DNA from: Bigelowiella natans CCMP2755
Taxonomy: Eukaryota; Cercozoa; Chlorarachniophyceae
Assembly: GCA_000320545.1 (NCBI GenBank)
Contig: ADNK01001700.1
Coordinates: 1-64,000 of the forward strand
DNA: 64,000 nucleotides
Direction of reading: 5' to 3'
Shown: positions 49,485-60,693 of the stretch, one piece after another
How the letters are laid out: every line of letters starts with the position of its first letter
How positions within the stretch are numbered: position 1 is the first letter of the stretch
Made by a program: the position numbers and the translations under genes
The notes under the pieces: generated by a model
Databases searched by the model: none
What the model was told of the DNA's origin: nothing
What the model saw: only the letters and a program-made list of their open reading frames with translations

Positions 49485-50367
49485 GTTATTAATAAATATA
49501 TCGTTGATAATATGTATATCTTATTCGTTTGATGGTAGTACCGAATTGCGGCCGCATTTTCATAAACACCACTTGCTCCTCCCACCTAAGAGAGATTCAA
49601 TCACATACATAAATCATAAATACTGTACTTGTTAAATATAGCTCATCACTATTATTATTCAGTGCTGCAGCAGTAACACTCACACATACACACCTACCTA
49701 TCTACCTACCCTACCCTACCCTACCTGTGAGCAAAGCTTTGCTTGAAGACCTGCCTTTCTAAAAGCATTCACGGTGCTATCGAAGTACGCCTTTGTACAC
49801 CACCACCACCACCACCACCAGCAGCAGCAGGAAGGATAAGGAACATGAGGAGGAGGAGGAGGAGGAGAAGGGGGTTAGTGCGGATGGGGATTTTAGCAAA
49901 TCATAGTAGGGTTAAACATTTGTAGATTGGGTTGATCATGACGATGACGATGATGACGATGATGATGATGATGATGATGATGACGATGATGGAAACAAGG
50001 GGCAAGATAATGATGATGGTAATTGCAGAGCAAAGCACGGTGTTTTTAGTGTCGTACGTGCGTTTGTGTATGCGTGGTCTCGCAATAATACCGGATATAT
50101 CTGCCAAAGAAATCCCGGCACGAAGACGTAGTATACATCGTTGCGGAGTAATGAATATCCGGAAGGATCATCCTCCTCCCCTTCCTTCCTCTTCATACCG
50201 GCAATATCATCACCTTCCTTTTCCTGTATCATCATTGCAAATGAGAACGTCGATTTGTGGTATAAAAACACGAACGATGATAAAAAGGACAACTTGCGGC
50301 AGGTTTGACCACATATGCAGCACAGGTGAAAAACACTACTCTATCTCCCCCTCCTCCTTGATTGGAC

Positions 50368-50401
<34 letters not shown>

Positions 50402-50421
50402 GCTCTCTTTTATATGTTATA

Positions 50422-50458
<37 letters not shown>

Positions 50459-51231
50459 GTAGTCCGCACATGCTCCTGAGGTAGTAGTTGCATCCTCGAT
50501 AGAAGCGTGTGAAATCGGTTAGTTTTGTCCTCGACGGGGGGGAGGGAAGGATCCCGTTTCAGCCATCCGATGTATTCCTCTGCTAGTTTACGAGACTCTG
50601 CTCGAGAAAGCAGCACAGAGAGCAGTGCAAATGGGACTTTCACTTTGTCAATCAAACCTGTTCCTGGCGGACCGTCGCCACCCCCCCCACGGCTAAATCT
50701 GCGTAACAAAAGTATATGATGCAATAACTAATTTATTGAATATGTGTGTGCTTTCAATGTATGTATATATTTTTGGTGGTGAGGGGGGAGGAGTCGGGGA
50801 GGTGAGGGCACCAGCACCTCGCTCAATAAGTGGGTTGTGGAAAAGATTTGGAAAAACAGAAGAAGAATCTATGGGTACTTGTCCTCTGCGTGATAGTGAT
50901 AATAATAATAATAATAATGATAATTAAAATGATGATCATAAATGGCTGGTTTTGGTGGTGGTGTATCATGTTGTTACGTACGTTTTGGCCATTGCGCTAG
51001 ATTCAGCTTCTGCTATAGCTCTGCTGGCCTCTTCTAGCACTCTATCGAGCAGCGACTGCTCTCTCCTAATCAATCACGTCATAAAAGTACACATACTTTA
51101 CGAAAAGATGCAAAGAATTGTGTGGGAAGGGGGAGGGAGGATGAATGGAGGGACCTTAAACGACGCTGCGAGTACTTTAGACTTGATTTAAACCCTCGAA
51201 GACGTATAGAAGCCCTTGCCATTTCCGACTA

Positions 51232-51264
<33 letters not shown>

Positions 51265-51494
51265 CAACCACCACCACACAAAAAACAGCACTTATGAAGA
51301 AGTACCAGGCAAAACGTAAAGAGGTGAAGCAAAAGCATCCCCCCACACATATAATACACATCTGCAATCTTCGGTGCTACCAGGGGTCTTTTCTTCAGGG
51401 CTACTAGTTACTGCTTGTTGATAATAATACAGTATCATCATCATCATTATCATCACTATCATCATCATAATCATCGATATTCATCGTCATCACA

Positions 51495-51535
<41 letters not shown>

Positions 51536-51869
51536 CTTGTAATACGCAACGGCCTCCTTCGCTCTCCCTGCCTCTTCCATAACGTTTATGTTCTCTACAG
51601 AGCTGTCTAGGGGGTCGCTCTTCCGTAAATAACGTAGCTGTTTTAGCAATTGCGAAAGTCTTTCTTCTGCCTCCCGTTTTCCTTCTCTTGCCTCTTCCAA
51701 TACCTGGTGATGATGATGTGTATTTATAGTACGGGGTAGTTGAGACACTTTAAATCATTTTTTTGTTCTTCATGGAACTACTGCCTAGATCATAGAGCAT
51801 CGAACCAAAACAGCACTGCGGGGTATTTTCCTATAGAGCTTCTCTAGTACCGATATATCCCCATCTTAA

Positions 51870-51902
<33 letters not shown>

Positions 51903-53222
51903 GCTAATTTAATACAACACACACACACACACACACACTTGTTTGCTGATGCGTGATTGAAGCATATGGAAAGTATTGTTTGTTGGTTAGTTTACCGTTG
52001 TTGTTGATTTGAGCCTTTCTTCCATGCCAGCCACTTCTCCCTCAGTCTACGTACGTAGTAATACATCCATTGATTAGATGAGGATATTAAACACGATCAA
52101 ATTATAAATGCTTTCATTCACGACAATGTATGGCGACGCGGTCATGCTAATATATGCACAAAATCATCAACAGTAGTCGTCGTAGGGCAGTTACTATGCT
52201 CACACCTCTCTAACAAGCGCTCTAAGGTCATCTGAATGAATTGCCCGACGGGGAAAGGTGCCAGCATTGAAAGGAAAACCATCAATATCGCCTTGATCAT
52301 TAGATTTCTCGCTACTGCTCTTTCTATTTCCTAAAAGCCCTGTGTCCACAACGTTTTCTGAAGAGCAATTGCTTGTAGAAGGGGGGGATGAGGAGGGAGA
52401 TTTTCGCAGGACTTCCAAGTGCCTGATCGTGCAGAGTTACGGTGGTAAAACGAGGCGTCATCTCTTTTGAAATGTTTATATATTTGTGTGTGCATATCGG
52501 CATATCATCACTCGAACAATAGCACCTTATCTGCGCTTGGAAAAGAGCATTTGCCTCCTCCTTCTTTGATTCTGTTTGACGTAGTTATTATTATTAAGTA
52601 GTAGCACGTGGGTAGTAGTAGTAGTAATAGTGGTAGTAGTAGGAGTCACTACATAGCGAGGGCCATATATTTATTAGATTGTACTTATCATCATCATTTA
52701 TATTACATAATCACATTCTCCTCTCCCCACCTCTACCTATACTAGACATGACGATATATATGCACGTAATAACCAAGATCTTGGAGTTCCGATATAACTC
52801 TTTTCATCTCATCCTCCCGGGCAGACAGCATAAGCTTTAAGGCCTTGTTGTATTGTAAATGCGAGGAGAGTGTTGATCGTGTTATTAAGCAGCATGAACA
52901 TGGTTGCTGTTGGTGGTGGTGGTGTTGTTACTGTCCACATTGCAGTCACTTATTATCCCTCGAGAGATGTTGATGTTGTGGCAATCAAGGATCTTGGAGC
53001 TAGTACTAGCATCACAACCTTTGTCTCAGATAGATCATCAAACGGGTCTTTTCCACGTAGAACTTCAAGATTCTTCTCACTATCAGCCATCAATCTAAAC
53101 CACGATATCATATCCACCCATTGTAGTATTAGCTACAACTTTCCTCCCCCTTACCTTCCTTTCTATCTCCCCCCCCCCCCGTTCTCTTTTCCCATTGAGT
53201 GCGCTGCTGCTAAAAAGTGTGC

Positions 53223-53264
<42 letters not shown>

Positions 53265-54548
53265 AGGGAGGAGGGGGCTTGATTATCATGTTATTTGTAC
53301 TGCTGACAGCAGACACAGATTGATTTGATAGCATGGATTATCATGCTGTAGTATACATGGGCATGCATTCTCTGGGATCGATACATCGAGAAGATATGAC
53401 AATTTGGTTCGAAAAATTTTACTTGGCCATCCTTCTCCTTTACCTTCTCCTCCTCATCATAATCACCATCATGATCATCATCACCATTAAGATCTATGCA
53501 CTGACTACTACTATTACCTTCTGGCTTCATGCAGCTCCCTGCGAGCGCTCTTGATTAATCTGTTAATATCATTCTTGATTAGTCATTTAATAAGCGAAAC
53601 AGATATCATGAGCATATTTTCTAGAACAGCCGGATGGATTGGATACTCATTCGTTCTAATCGTCTTGATCGATTTATCAGCAATTATCGTCATTTATTAT
53701 CATCTCCATCTTCTTCATCATAATCTCCCTTTTCCCTTCATGTATCGTCAAATTGCATGGTAAGTAAAACCATGCAAATAATGGGTATACTACCTGTTAT
53801 ACATTCTCACACGAATCTTCCAAAATCGCACTTCCCTCTTGGCCTCTACTATGGCTATTCCAGGGCCTCCCTCTTCCCCTGATATTCTATCGACACGACT
53901 CTCCGACGAAGAGGCTGGAGGGGGAAGAATCACACGAGGTTGTTGTTGCGGGTAAAATGACAGTCCGGTCACTGCTGCTTTTCTATAGTGTGGGAAGAGA
54001 TTATTAAGTCTCTCGGATAGTCTAGGTGATGGGGAGAGTGGTGACAAGGAAGAAGCTTCCTGTGATACGTATGATGAGACTGCGGAAACCGAATTACCCT
54101 GGGACTGTTGATGAAGGTGTGGTAGTTGTGAGAATATGACGCGATGATCATGGTGATGACGTAGGCAGCGTCCTCGTGGACGCAAGTTGAGCGCAGGAAG
54201 GGTTCGTGGCGAAGGAGAAGAAGAAGAAAATAGGCTAGTAGTATGTGATACTGCATGAACGGCTCTTTTCAGGCTTCCCCCTCCCCCTTTTTGCACGCGT
54301 AGCCCCTGAGCTCCGTGTATAATCAAAGCGGAGAAAAACAACACCGAAATAACGCCCCAAATTCGAAGAGAAGAAGCTTTTTGCGAAAACGGACGAGGGG
54401 CATGTGCCTGGCGACGACGACGTGGACATGGAAGGGAGGAATGGTGGCCTGCTTTCCATGTTGATATCCTCTCCAAACGTAACCCCGTCCAATCATCTCC
54501 ATCATCCCAAACATATTTGAAGGGGTGAGGGGTGCTTGGAGACACCAT
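46405..54548 (-). CDS. Membrane-anchored coiled-coil alpha/beta-hydrolase (lipase-like), about 20 exons
   Basis: The first exon (53790-54548) encodes a basic N-terminus, one hydrophobic span (IWGVISVLFFSALII) and a Ser/Pro-rich region. Exons near 53.54, 52.99-53.09, 52.78-52.86, 52.52-52.57, 52.21-52.43, 51.54-51.70 and 50.99-51.07 kb encode charged heptad-like coiled coil (EEAREGKREAEERLSQLLKQ). The hydrolase begins at about 50.2 kb with YVFVPGFLWQIYP (oxyanion-loop strand) and GVYENAAAIRYY near 49.55 kb. The nucleophile elbow VVLVTHSK|GG spans the junction at 49350. IVFCQCPFGGGQ and IPGAPLATDL follow. NDGLVIPED and ELDHVG at 47.36-47.49 kb supply the acid and His, completing a Ser-Asp-His triad. 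The 3' part has a Gln- or Asn-rich low-complexity exon (46.73-47.13 kb) and ends RQFKEK at 46405. Probably a lipid or ester hydrolase at a membrane; substrate unknown. Several exon edges are approximate. Confidence 0.65.
47573..47594. repeat. 22-base poly-C run
   Basis: An uninterrupted run of about 22 C on the plus strand (G on the transcribed-gene strand) within an intron of the hydrolase gene. Runs of this length are unstable and error-prone in sequencing. Confidence 0.9.
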
Positions 54549-55303
54549 ATGGGCCTCCTTAGAGGACTCTGCTCTACGTTTTGGCAGAAAGGGGGGGAGG
54601 AGCTATGTTCGAGAGATTGTGTGGAGTTTTGCAGGGTGTTTTATTTTTAATTATGTTCATATTTAGCTTGTCGCAGCAATAAGGAGGACTACATTGTGCA
54701 TAATCTCTCCTAACAATTCAGGGGGTACTCACACGATCCAAAAAGAAAAGTCGGCCTGCGCGCCTGCGCACAGCCAAGCAATTTCGAACCATGACCTTTT
54801 CAAAATCCCTTTCATCTTGAATTGGCGACATCAAATCTGACAATCATCTCACAAAAATTGCTTCTGTTTTCTCACAAGCTGGAAGGAACATTGGGATGAA
54901 AATGAAAATTTGTCGCTCACACTAAATTCCTTTCTTTTTGTGTTGCAGGGATGCCTCAACAACCCCGCGCCAAGCTGGCAAGGACTCTCTAGCTCTGTCC
55001 TGCTGCCATGACGCCAGCACGCTGTTGCCTTCACGCTGCACCCAAGTGAGCGACGTGCTGCGGACCAGCGGAACCAAGCCAGATGCTTCCTCAAAAAATC
55101 CATGAAAATTTCACACGAGGATTGTCATTCATGTTGTGTGCCCTTTGCATTCGAATTTTGTTCTGGCACACGTGCGACGCCACACACTGCCAGACTGCCA
55201 GGTTTTGCAATGTCTCTGCACCTCTGAGTCTCCACTGGTCCAGACCTGCCAACCTCTCTAGCTCTGGAGCCAGGCCCAGCAATGTCACGCTGGTTGGTGG
55301 TCC
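54549..55303. other. Left part of subtelomere-like island
   Basis: From about 54.6 kb the sequence changes to a CTGGCA/TGCCAG, CAGCAC and TGCA-rich texture without coding signal. It ends at the retrotransposon. The bases CAAGCTGGCAAGGACTCTCTAGCTCTG-like at about 54970 recur in altered form on the right side of the element (61021 onward) and again at about 55240, indicating an old diverged repeat. The upstream promoter of the minus-strand hydrolase gene must lie at the start of this interval. Confidence 0.55.
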
Positions 55304-55629
55304 TGTAGCGCGTACCACTACGCGGGCACAAGTCACGTGCGACAACAAAGGGGTTGTCGCGGATATAGAATATAGATAACGTAGATATTAATACAGCATA
55401 GGCACGTGGGTTCCGGCGGGACTCATGGCAGCACACCGGAAGTGTGCTGCCCCACGTGCGGCGGCATTCGCGAAAGCTTCGCGAATGATTACGCAGTGCA
55501 CGATTTAATAAAAATATAATCTTTAATAAAAATAAACACAACTCTTCAAAAGGAAGCAAACGTGCCTTTCCCCCCCCCTGCCTACTTGTGCACGTAGCGC
55601 CTCGGCCTGTGAACACCTTACGCGCAACA
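55304..55629 (+). repeat. 5' LTR
   Basis: 326 bp, TG...CA termini. It carries perfect inverted repeats at 55339-55360 (GCGACAAC arms), 55428-55450 (GCAGCACAC arms) nested within GCACGTGGG (55402) and CCCACGTGC (55451), and 55466-55486 (ATTCGCGAA arms). AATAAA-type polyadenylation words occur at about 55507 and 55525, so the R region probably lies in the second half. Confidence 0.96.
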
Positions 55630-55668
55630 ACCTTTGGCTTCCACACACGGGAAACGATTTGACTAACA
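55630..55668 (+). promoter_or_regulatory. Untranslated leader with probable primer-binding site
   Basis: Only 39 nt separate the 5' LTR from the ATG. A TGG at 55635 followed by CTTCCACACACGGG would fit pairing with a tRNA 3' CCA end, offset by 5 nt from the LTR. The tRNA is not identified. Confidence 0.5.
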
Positions 55669-58600
55669 ATGTCACAGCAGCTAGAAGAACAGCAGGACTT
55701 TGGCTCGCAGGCCGTGCAAGGGCACGAGCAGAAACAGGAAAGGAAGGGCGATACGGACGCTAAGGAAGGAGGAGGAACACCTCCACAGGCACCGCCGGGA
55801 CCAGCACCCGGGATTAAGAAAGCAGATGCAGCAGCAGAGGCACTGGAGAACTTCTACGAGGCGGACGACGAGGACGTGGCCGCCGAAAGCAAGAAGGTCG
55901 TAATGGCATTACGAGCCTTGCGACCCAGGGCGAGCAACTACGCCAAACTGAAAGTATCGATAGAATACAAGTATCAGACACATGATGTTTGGGCAGCTAT
56001 CATGCAGGACATCATGGATTACGAAGCAGACTTACCTCCAGAGTGGGCAGCTTTGTTTAGGAACGACGGGGGTCTGGGCGCCTCGCGGGGGACGACCCAG
56101 AGCACCGTCAAGCAGCAGCAGCCGGTACAGCGGAACACCCAGTTCATGTCTGTTAAAACAGCACCGGTTATGATAACGAAATACAACGGGAAAAGAGGTG
56201 AGGCAAGGAGGTGGTGGAAGAACGCTAGGAGTATACTCTGCGACTTTACCCCTAACCCCACCGAAAACGACAAGCTCAAATGGCTAGCTATAATAAAGCA
56301 AGCCATGGACCTTTACGAGACAGGCAGGACCCGGATCAGGCAGCTAGAGAAAATACACACTACAGTTAGTGGGCTACGAGACGTTGAGGCGATAATGAAG
56401 GCTTTTGTAAATGAACAGGATGCTAACTCCCTACCCCAGGCTATTAGAAAATACAGAGCAATGATGCAGCATGAGAGAGAACCTGTTAGAGACTTTGCCA
56501 CGCGCTTCCAGGATATGATCGACGAACTACATGATTTTAATTACAACACAGGTGATGATCAGGCAAGGTTTGAAGAGTTCAAGTTAAAGATAAAGGAATC
56601 CACTTACGTTACGGAGAAAGGCTACACCACGATGGAGGCAGCAGTGCAGGCTATATCCCTACGCGAGCAGGAGCAGGACCGCAAGTTTACCAGCCCTAAG
56701 GTACCTGGCATAGGAAACATTAACGCTATTAAGCCGCAGCGAGACTGGTACAAGGACAGGGAAGGTAACCGACGTTGCGGATACTGCTCACGTAAAGGGA
56801 AACACACCGCTAAAGACTGCAGAGACAGGAAAGAAGGACGACCCAGGATGACGATCAGGCAGCTCAACGAACACTACGAGAAGTTAAAGAGAAAGAAAGG
56901 CAGAGGACAAGGATATAACAACAGCAAATGGCAAGGCAGCAACAACGGGAAGAACAATAAATATAAGAACAAAAAGCAGAACAGTATCAATGCTATACAG
57001 CAGCAGATAAACGGAATATTAGATCACCTTAAGCAGGCGCCGACGAAGACAGCAGTACCAGCAACGCAGGACCAAGACAAGCCCATGACCCTAGACGACA
57101 TAAAGAACTTAGGAGTATGCAACATTAATGACGAAGACGCTAACAGGACTATCAAAGTTGCTATGACCAAGGTTAAAGTTAAAGACAGCTACGGAGACTA
57201 CAAGAAACTACCTGCCCTTTGGGATAGTGGCAGCATGCCGAAGTCCTTCATAAGCCTAAGCACAGTAAGAAGGTTAGGACTATTGGATCAAGTGACTAAG
57301 AAAGAACGTAAATATGCTCAAGCAGACGGAAGCTCTTCCATGAAGACCGTCGGTGAGCTAATGCTAAAGCTACAGATACCTGGCAGCGACGCGGAGACCC
57401 AAATCAAGACCCGAGTAGCCATGACTTTATCCATGGAACTACTCCTCGGACAGGATGCCCTAGAAAAATTAGGGGGGATCATATCATTCTACAATCACAA
57501 GATATACTTTGCTAAGTTGCCAAAGAAGTCAGGCAGGACCATCAGCCAGAACATGATACGGCTTGACGAGTGGACCTCTGAGTCAAGCGTTAATGCGTTA
57601 GAGTTTATGGACCTAGCGGACAACAAGCTACCTACACCTACCGAGCTACGGAAGAAGAACCCCGGCAAGACCATCCGACAGATAACGGAGCTACTGGACA
57701 AGACCCCCCCAGCTGATGATTGGGATATCGACAAAGGCAAAAAGTACATTAATAAAATATTAAACGAGAAGTACTCTGACATCACCAAGCCGACGACGAA
57801 GCCCTCCAGCAAGCTTACCCCAGTAAAGATCGAGCTAAAGAAGGGATACGAAGAGTGCATCATCAATGACCCAGAACATAGGCGACCGGAAGCGGACTGG
57901 GAAAAGATAGAGTGGCAGATCAATGAATGGGCAAAGGAAGGGAAGATAGAGCCAAGCAACTCACCATGGAACGTGAGACATGTGCTAGCTAAGAAACCTA
58001 CTTACCCTTTCTTCCGCCTGGCGCACAACTTCATCCGCCACAACCGAGTAATAAAGAGGATCCAGACACCTACACCAAGGATAGATGACGTTATTGAACA
58101 CGTCATAGGATACAAATACTACTCTTCCCTAGATAAAAATGAATCATACATGCAGACACCCATCCACAAAACCTCCCGCCCCATTACCGCGTTCTCCAGC
58201 AGGCACAGGAAGTGGCACTTCGTCGTATTCCCTTACGGCCTAAGCATATCAGGGGATGCGTTCAGTAGTCAGAACTACAGGGCATACACACATGATGGGA
58301 TGGCGTCTGTGTTGTGGGTGTTTGTGTTTGTGTATGTGGATGATGACATAATATGTACCAACACAGTCGTCGCTCAGATCTTCCTCCTGGAAAATATATT
58401 TATTAGGTTTGCACACTTCGGTTTTACTATTAGACTGCAGAAGTGTACATTCCTAGCTACAAGAATCAAGTGGTGTGGATATTACCTGGAGCAAGGCCGC
58501 ATCACCCCAAACCCCGAGAAAGTAGCAGCACTACAGCAAGCCCCTAAACCTAAGAATGCAAAGGAGTTAAAGTCATTCTTGCAGACTGCAGCTTGGATAC

Positions 58601-60642
58601 TACGTAGGTTCTCCCCTACCTACGCTAGGACTGCAGCTGCTTTTACTACTGCTTACCGGAAGGAGAACTCTGTAGGCCTCAGCTTCGCTAAGGTGTGGGC
58701 CAAGGCTGGCCTTGATGCCCACTTCGATAACCTAATAAAGTTATGCAGCAACACCCTATTGAATGCTAAGCTAGACACTACTAGACCAGCTACCCTATGG
58801 ACAGACTGGTCTAAGCTAGGTATGGCTGCTGTACTTACCCAAGACCAGCAGATCATACGGGTGTGGGGCAGGGCCTGCACAGCAGCTGAGGCCAAGTACA
58901 GCCCTACAAAAGGAGAGTATAAAGCCATGACTGAGGCGCAGAGGAAACTAAGATACTACCTGCTGTCGGTGCCCAGCTTCACCTTAATGACTGACCACAA
59001 GCCCCTCCTAGGCATCGACCGCAAGCTCGAAGCGCCTAACGATGAGTATGCAGCTATGAGGGCGGACACGGAAGAGTTTAGGGACAAGAGGACAGTGGTC
59101 TACGCACCAGGAGACAAGCAGCTTGCTGACTATTTCAGCAGGCTGTTCGAAAAGAAAGTCCCTACCCAGGTCACCCCTATGGTTAACGCGATTACCTTCG
59201 AGGACGGCGACTTCCTGCCTGAGCCAGAGGAGCTCCAGCACCTTCAAGAACACCTGGATAAATACAAACACAAGCATGAGGTACTTAGTGATAGGATATA
59301 TGTATACACTAATAATGTTAGGCGTACCTACGTGCCACGGCGGACCAGGGGAGCCCTTCTCTTTACCGCCCATGGACCTGCACACGTAGGAGAAAACCAT
59401 ATCACTGCTCTACTCTACCATTACTACTGGCCCTACAAGCTAAAAGAGATAAGGACATACCTGCGTGGCTGCAGGTGCTCCAGCTTGAAGGCGGCAGGCG
59501 TCGCCACCAAGGAGTCCAGCAAGAGCCGTGCATCTAAGAAAATCAAAGCAAGGAACTTCTTAGATATCGTGCAAATTGATGTTTATAAGTACGATGGCTA
59601 TCACTACCTTACCTTCGTTGATGTGGCCACTGGAAAGTGCTGGGTTAAAAAGATTATCAAGGTCAACGTTGCTAAGAAGAACAAAGGCTTATATAAGCAG
59701 AGGCATACTAACTGCTACCGTACCTGGGAGTCTGAGCTCCAGGCTATCCCTGATGAAGTTAGCATAAACAAGATACCAAAGAAGTTACATGTGGATAATG
59801 AGACCTCTCTTCTACAGCTACCACACCCTAATATTGATGCCTCACCTGTATACTATGCCCAGTCCAACTCCAAGGTAGAGCGACTCCACCGCACCTTGGC
59901 CAACCTAAGCAGGATAAATAGCACCACACCAGACAAGATACAAGGGTTAGTAAACGACACCTTCACGTCTGGGGGAGGTATCAAGGATAAGGAGAGGGAA
60001 GAAGGCGACGACAACGACGACGATACCGAGAGCGAAGACGAGAAGGTCCCGTACGATGGCCGAGTTCTAAAGGAAGGACAGTATGTTAGGGCCAAGGTAA
60101 ATCTGAGATCGAGAAATAAACAAGACCCCTTCTGGGGTGGCGTTGCAAAGGTTACCGAGAGGAAGGGGAGGAAGCAGTACTACATCTATGATGGGAACAG
60201 GGTCACCTTGCGCCACATCAGTCACCTAAAGAATTATGATATCGGTGAGAAGCTCCTAGAGGATGTTAAAGTAAACCCTACTGTGTGGGAGCGAGCAATG
60301 CCTTGTTTAGGACCCCGACCTAAGTTCGATGTGGAATATGGAAACAATAAGGTCAGGGTGAACGACGATTGGCGCATGAAGATTGTCTATCTAGGCTACC
60401 CTGGATTACGAAATATGGAGAGGGTAGCTATGAAAATAAAGGACGGAAAATATCAGCTACTCTACCTAGCTGTTCCCGACTTACCCTTTGAGCACTGGTA
60501 TAAGGTCCTGGGGGACCTTGATGCAGAGGGCTGGTATGGACACGAACCTAAGGACGAAGGTGAGTTCTGGGTAAGCGACAAAGGAGATAAGGTTAGAGAG
60601 GAATCTATTACCTGGTGGTTGGTGAAGTTCCGAAAGCGATGA
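55669..60642 (+). CDS. Retrotransposon Gag-Pol polyprotein, 1,657 aa
   Basis: A single uninterrupted frame makes Gag and Pol as one fusion; there is no frameshift or stop between them. Order and landmarks: acidic Gag with a retrotransposon-gag core (about residues 180-320); a zinc knuckle CGYCSRKGKHTAKDC near residue 368, spaced CX2CX5HX4C, one residue longer than usual; aspartic protease with WDSGS near residue 519; reverse transcriptase with YSSLDK, FPYGLSISGDAF and FVYVDDD (about residue 888); RNase H with LWTDWSK, an EYKAMTEAQ Glu, TDHKP and ADYFSR; integrase with an HX..H/CRC zinc region, IDVYKY, HVDNE and KVERLHR, and a GPY/F-like GGVAKVTERKG region. Integrase shows a D-to-E gap of 27 residues rather than 35. 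The C-terminal 120 residues are not recognised. Base composition differs from neighbouring host exons (few simple repeats). Confidence 0.95.
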   Translation: MSQQLEEQQDFGSQAVQGHEQKQERKGDTDAKEGGGTPPQAPPGPAPGIKKADAAAEALENFYEADDEDVAAESKKVVMALRALRPRASNYAKLKVSIEYKYQTHDVWAAIMQDIMDYEADLPPEWAALFRNDGGLGASRGTTQSTVKQQQPVQRNTQFMSVKTAPVMITKYNGKRGEARRWWKNARSILCDFTPNPTENDKLKWLAIIKQAMDLYETGRTRIRQLEKIHTTVSGLRDVEAIMKAFVNEQDANSLPQAIRKYRAMMQHEREPVRDFATRFQDMIDELHDFNYNTGDDQARFEEFKLKIKESTYVTEKGYTTMEAAVQAISLREQEQDRKFTSPKVPGIGNINAIKPQRDWYKDREGNRRCGYCSRKGKHTAKDCRDRKEGRPRMTIRQLNEHYEKLKRKKGRGQGYNNSKWQGSNNGKNNKYKNKKQNSINAIQQQINGILDHLKQAPTKTAVPATQDQDKPMTLDDIKNLGVCNINDEDANRTIKVAMTKVKVKDSYGDYKKLPALWDSGSMPKSFISLSTVRRLGLLDQVTKKERKYAQADGSSSMKTVGELMLKLQIPGSDAETQIKTRVAMTLSMELLLGQDALEKLGGIISFYNHKIYFAKLPKKSGRTISQNMIRLDEWTSESSVNALEFMDLADNKLPTPTELRKKNPGKTIRQITELLDKTPPADDWDIDKGKKYINKILNEKYSDITKPTTKPSSKLTPVKIELKKGYEECIINDPEHRRPEADWEKIEWQINEWAKEGKIEPSNSPWNVRHVLAKKPTYPFFRLAHNFIRHNRVIKRIQTPTPRIDDVIEHVIGYKYYSSLDKNESYMQTPIHKTSRPITAFSSRHRKWHFVVFPYGLSISGDAFSSQNYRAYTHDGMASVLWVFVFVYVDDDIICTNTVVAQIFLLENIFIRFAHFGFTIRLQKCTFLATRIKWCGYYLEQGRITPNPEKVAALQQAPKPKNAKELKSFLQTAAWILRRFSPTYARTAAAFTTAYRKENSVGLSFAKVWAKAGLDAHFDNLIKLCSNTLLNAKLDTTRPATLWTDWSKLGMAAVLTQDQQIIRVWGRACTAAEAKYSPTKGEYKAMTEAQRKLRYYLLSVPSFTLMTDHKPLLGIDRKLEAPNDEYAAMRADTEEFRDKRTVVYAPGDKQLADYFSRLFEKKVPTQVTPMVNAITFEDGDFLPEPEELQHLQEHLDKYKHKHEVLSDRIYVYTNNVRRTYVPRRTRGALLFTAHGPAHVGENHITALLYHYYWPYKLKEIRTYLRGCRCSSLKAAGVATKESSKSRASKKIKARNFLDIVQIDVYKYDGYHYLTFVDVATGKCWVKKIIKVNVAKKNKGLYKQRHTNCYRTWESELQAIPDEVSINKIPKKLHVDNETSLLQLPHPNIDASPVYYAQSNSKVERLHRTLANLSRINSTTPDKIQGLVNDTFTSGGGIKDKEREEGDDNDDDTESEDEKVPYDGRVLKEGQYVRAKVNLRSRNKQDPFWGGVAKVTERKGRKQYYIYDGNRVTLRHISHLKNYDIGEKLLEDVKVNPTVWERAMPCLGPRPKFDVEYGNNKVRVNDDWRMKIVYLGYPGLRNMERVAMKIKDGKYQLLYLAVPDLPFEHWYKVLGDLDAEGWYGHEPKDEGEFWVSDKGDKVREESITWWLVKFRKR

Positions 60643-60685
60643 AGGTCTAAGGGAATAAGGAAGGAAGGAAGGAGCAACGTGACTT

Positions 60686-60693
60686 GGGGGAGG
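60686..60693 (+). promoter_or_regulatory. Polypurine tract
   Basis: GGGGGAGG immediately abuts the 3' LTR, the expected plus-strand priming site. Confidence 0.8.
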
